DNA of 64,000 nt from Coriobacteriia bacterium. GTDB taxonomy: Bacteria > Actinomycetota > Coriobacteriia > Anaerosomatales > Anaerosomataceae. The notes beneath the pieces are model-generated. The model made no database searches and was not told the DNA's origin. It saw only the letters and a list, made by a program, of their open reading frames with translations. Below are positions 62,736-64,000 of this stretch, piece by piece. The DNA lies in the NCBI GenBank assembly GCA_030651765.1, contig JAUSBY010000012.1:373501-437500 (forward strand), in the 5' to 3' direction. Both the position numbers and the translations under genes were made by a program. The stretch's first letter is position 1; every line of letters begins with the position of its first letter.

Positions 62736-63500
62736 TCAGCCGAAGTACGCCCCGAGCGCCTCGACGAGCGCCGGAATGGTGTACTCGGCGGGCTCCACCG
62801 CAACGTCCATGCCGAGTTCGCGCGCGGTCGCCGCGGTGATCGGTCCGATGCATGCGATCGCCACGCCGGAGAGGGCGACTCCCCCGGCCAGGGCGGCGAA
62901 ATGACGCACCGTCGACGACGACGTGAAGACGACCGCGTCGGCCTCGCCCGCGCGCATGCGAGCGAGCGTAGCTGCGTCGCCGGCACCCGGCACCGTGCGG
63001 TACACGGGAACCACGTCGACGCGTGCACCGCGCGCCCGGAGCCCCTCGGGCAACACATCGCGCGCCTCGAGCGCGCGCGGGAGCAGGATGCGGGTGTCCT
63101 CACTCACGCCGCGCGCGCACAACCCCTCGAGGACACCCTCGCCCACATGGTCGTCGGGCACGAAGTCGGCGCGGATGCCGTTGCGCTCGAGCGCCTCGGC
63201 TGTGGCCGGTCCCACCGAGGCCACGCGAAGTCCGTGCATGTGGCGCGCATCGACGTCGGCCTCGGCCATGCGCCCGAAGAAGCGCTCCACCGCGTTGACG
63301 GAGGTGAAGACGACCCAGGAGTACAGGTCCAGGCTATGAATCGCGTCGTCGACCGGCCCGAAGTCAGGCGGGTCCACGACCTCGATCGTCGGGAAGACGA
63401 GTACCTCGGCGCCGGCGTCCTCGAGCAGGCGCACGAGCGCGGCTACCTGCGGAAGCGCCCGCGTCACCACCACACGCTTTCCTGCCAGCGGTCCTGCCAT
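62736..63500 (-). CDS. hemD: Uroporphyrinogen-III synthase
   Basis: About 254 residues with the two-domain HemD fold: GKRVVVTRALPQVAALVRLLEDAGAEV (shown as RVVVTRALPQ), YSWVVFTSVNAVERFF, VASVGPATAEALE, ADAVVFTSSSTVRHF and IACIGPITAATARELG. It closes hydroxymethylbilane to uroporphyrinogen III. ATG at 63500 has GGAGG 7 bases upstream; ATG at 63506 would be only one base from it. Confidence 0.94.
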   Translation of the reverse strand: MAGPLAGKRVVVTRALPQVAALVRLLEDAGAEVLVFPTIEVVDPPDFGPVDDAIHSLDLYSWVVFTSVNAVERFFGRMAEADVDARHMHGLRVASVGPATAEALERNGIRADFVPDDHVGEGVLEGLCARGVSEDTRILLPRALEARDVLPEGLRARGARVDVVPVYRTVPGAGDAATLARMRAGEADAVVFTSSSTVRHFAALAGGVALSGVAIACIGPITAATARELGMDVAVEPAEYTIPALVEALGAYFG

Positions 63501-63514
63501 CGGCATGCCTCCGA

Positions 63515-64000
63515 TCACGTGCCGAGCAGCGTGTCGACGTCTCCGTCCGGCGACGCTTCCCGGATCTCGGCGAGGATCGCATCGGCGCCGAGCGCGCGCA
63601 GGCGGACGACCATCGCCACGCCAAGCGCCTCGGGCTCGCCGGCGTCCCCGCACAGCTGCTCGCGGATGATGCGGGCGCCATCCACGGAACCCACCATCGC
63701 GTCCATCGTGAGCGTGCCGTCCTCGTAGCGCGCGTACGCGCCGATGGGAACCTGACAACCGCCTTCAAGCGAGCTCATGACGACACGCTCGGCGGTCACG
63801 CACTCCATCGTCTCGGGATGGCCGATCTGCTCCATGACGTGCAGCATGAACTCGTCGTCCTCGCGGATCTCGACGCCGATGGCGCCCTGACCCACGGCCG
63901 GGACCATCTGCGTCACGGGCACGTAGCTCGTGATGCGATCGGCCCAGCCCATGCGCGTGATGCCTGCCGAGGCGAGCACGACCGCGTCAACCTCGCCGTT
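63515..64000 (-). CDS. hemC: Porphobilinogen deaminase, C-terminal part (5' end beyond window)
   Basis: The frame is open from the right edge to the stop at 63515 (about 161 residues). It begins in GEVDAVVLASAGITRMG and includes MVPAVGQGAIGVEIRE and the dipyrromethane cofactor loop EGGCQVPIGAYA with its Cys. It polymerises porphobilinogen into hydroxymethylbilane. It is 14 bases upstream of hemD; hemA would be expected off the edge. Confidence 0.96.
   Translation of the reverse strand, partial: NGEVDAVVLASAGITRMGWADRITSYVPVTQMVPAVGQGAIGVEIREDDEFMLHVMEQIGHPETMECVTAERVVMSSLEGGCQVPIGAYARYEDGTLTMDAMVGSVDGARIIREQLCGDAGEPEALGVAMVVRLRALGADAILAEIREASPDGDVDTLLGT

Overview
The window reads as a chromosomal segment of a high-GC, anaerobic Actinomycetota. 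Very large c-type cytochromes, a ResB/ResC cytochrome maturation system, a siroheme-dependent (Ahb) heme pathway, a NADH-sensing Rex repressor and a CAP/cell-wall-binding-repeat-2 surface protein together suggest a Coriobacteriia relative (OPB41/Anaerosomatales-like). That placement is inference from gene content; there is no rRNA here. No intergenic stretch exceeds 300 bases, and no CRISPR array, transposase, integrase or rRNA was seen.

Layout. (1) 1-2.9 kb: the truncated end of an O-antigen-ligase-like membrane protein, a divergent lipoprotein, a Rex-like regulator with an eroded nucleotide-binding loop, and a lipoprotein. (2) 3.0-14.7 kb, all minus strand: an electron-transfer locus with a lipoprotein, ResC, ResB, three multiheme cytochromes (18, 12 and 15 predicted heme sites, two of them CX3CH), two membrane-anchored NHL beta-propellers and a TPR protein. 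(3) 14.7-21.8 kb, minus: canonical Rex, an O-antigen ligase/TPR protein, an undecaprenyl-phosphate sugar transferase, a glycosyltransferase and a phosphohexomutase, packed head to tail with the TPR and NHL genes. ManC is divergent (21.9-23.4 kb). (4) 23.4-35.5 kb: six GT4-like glycosyltransferases, a PglK-like ABC transporter, an unknown protein, and two toxin-antitoxin (TA) modules (GNAT/RHH and MqsR/MqsA). (5) 35.6-49.9 kb: sugar-nucleotide genes. All five CMP-pseudaminic acid activities downstream of UDP-GlcNAc can be assigned (PseB, PseC, a PseG-PseH fusion, PseI, and an SpsF/PseF-type cytidylyltransferase), with a Pse-associated methylase, a formyltransferase and a PIG-L deacetylase. HigBA, a DUF6036/HTH pair, VapBC and a DUF4143-type ATPase sit between them. 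(6) 50.0-57.3 kb: methyltransferase, cell-wall-binding CAP protein, asparagine-synthase-like protein, GalU and a polytopic membrane protein. (7) 57.3-64.0 kb, minus: heme genes hemC (partial), hemD, tRNA-Ala(CGC), hemB, a YbjQ-family gene, ahbD, an ahbA-ahbB fusion and hemL.

How the parts work together. The heme genes supply cofactor. ResB/ResC attach it to the multiheme cytochromes, which with the NHL propellers look like a route for electrons from the membrane to the cell surface. Rex, inside an adjoining operon, could tie that gene set to NADH/NAD+ balance. The centre of the window builds and exports a surface glycan probably carrying a pseudaminic-acid-type sugar. The TA modules are concentrated in the glycan region, and four of the five have inverted repeats over or near a recognisable promoter, while the fifth (vapBC) has an inverted repeat but no convincing promoter.
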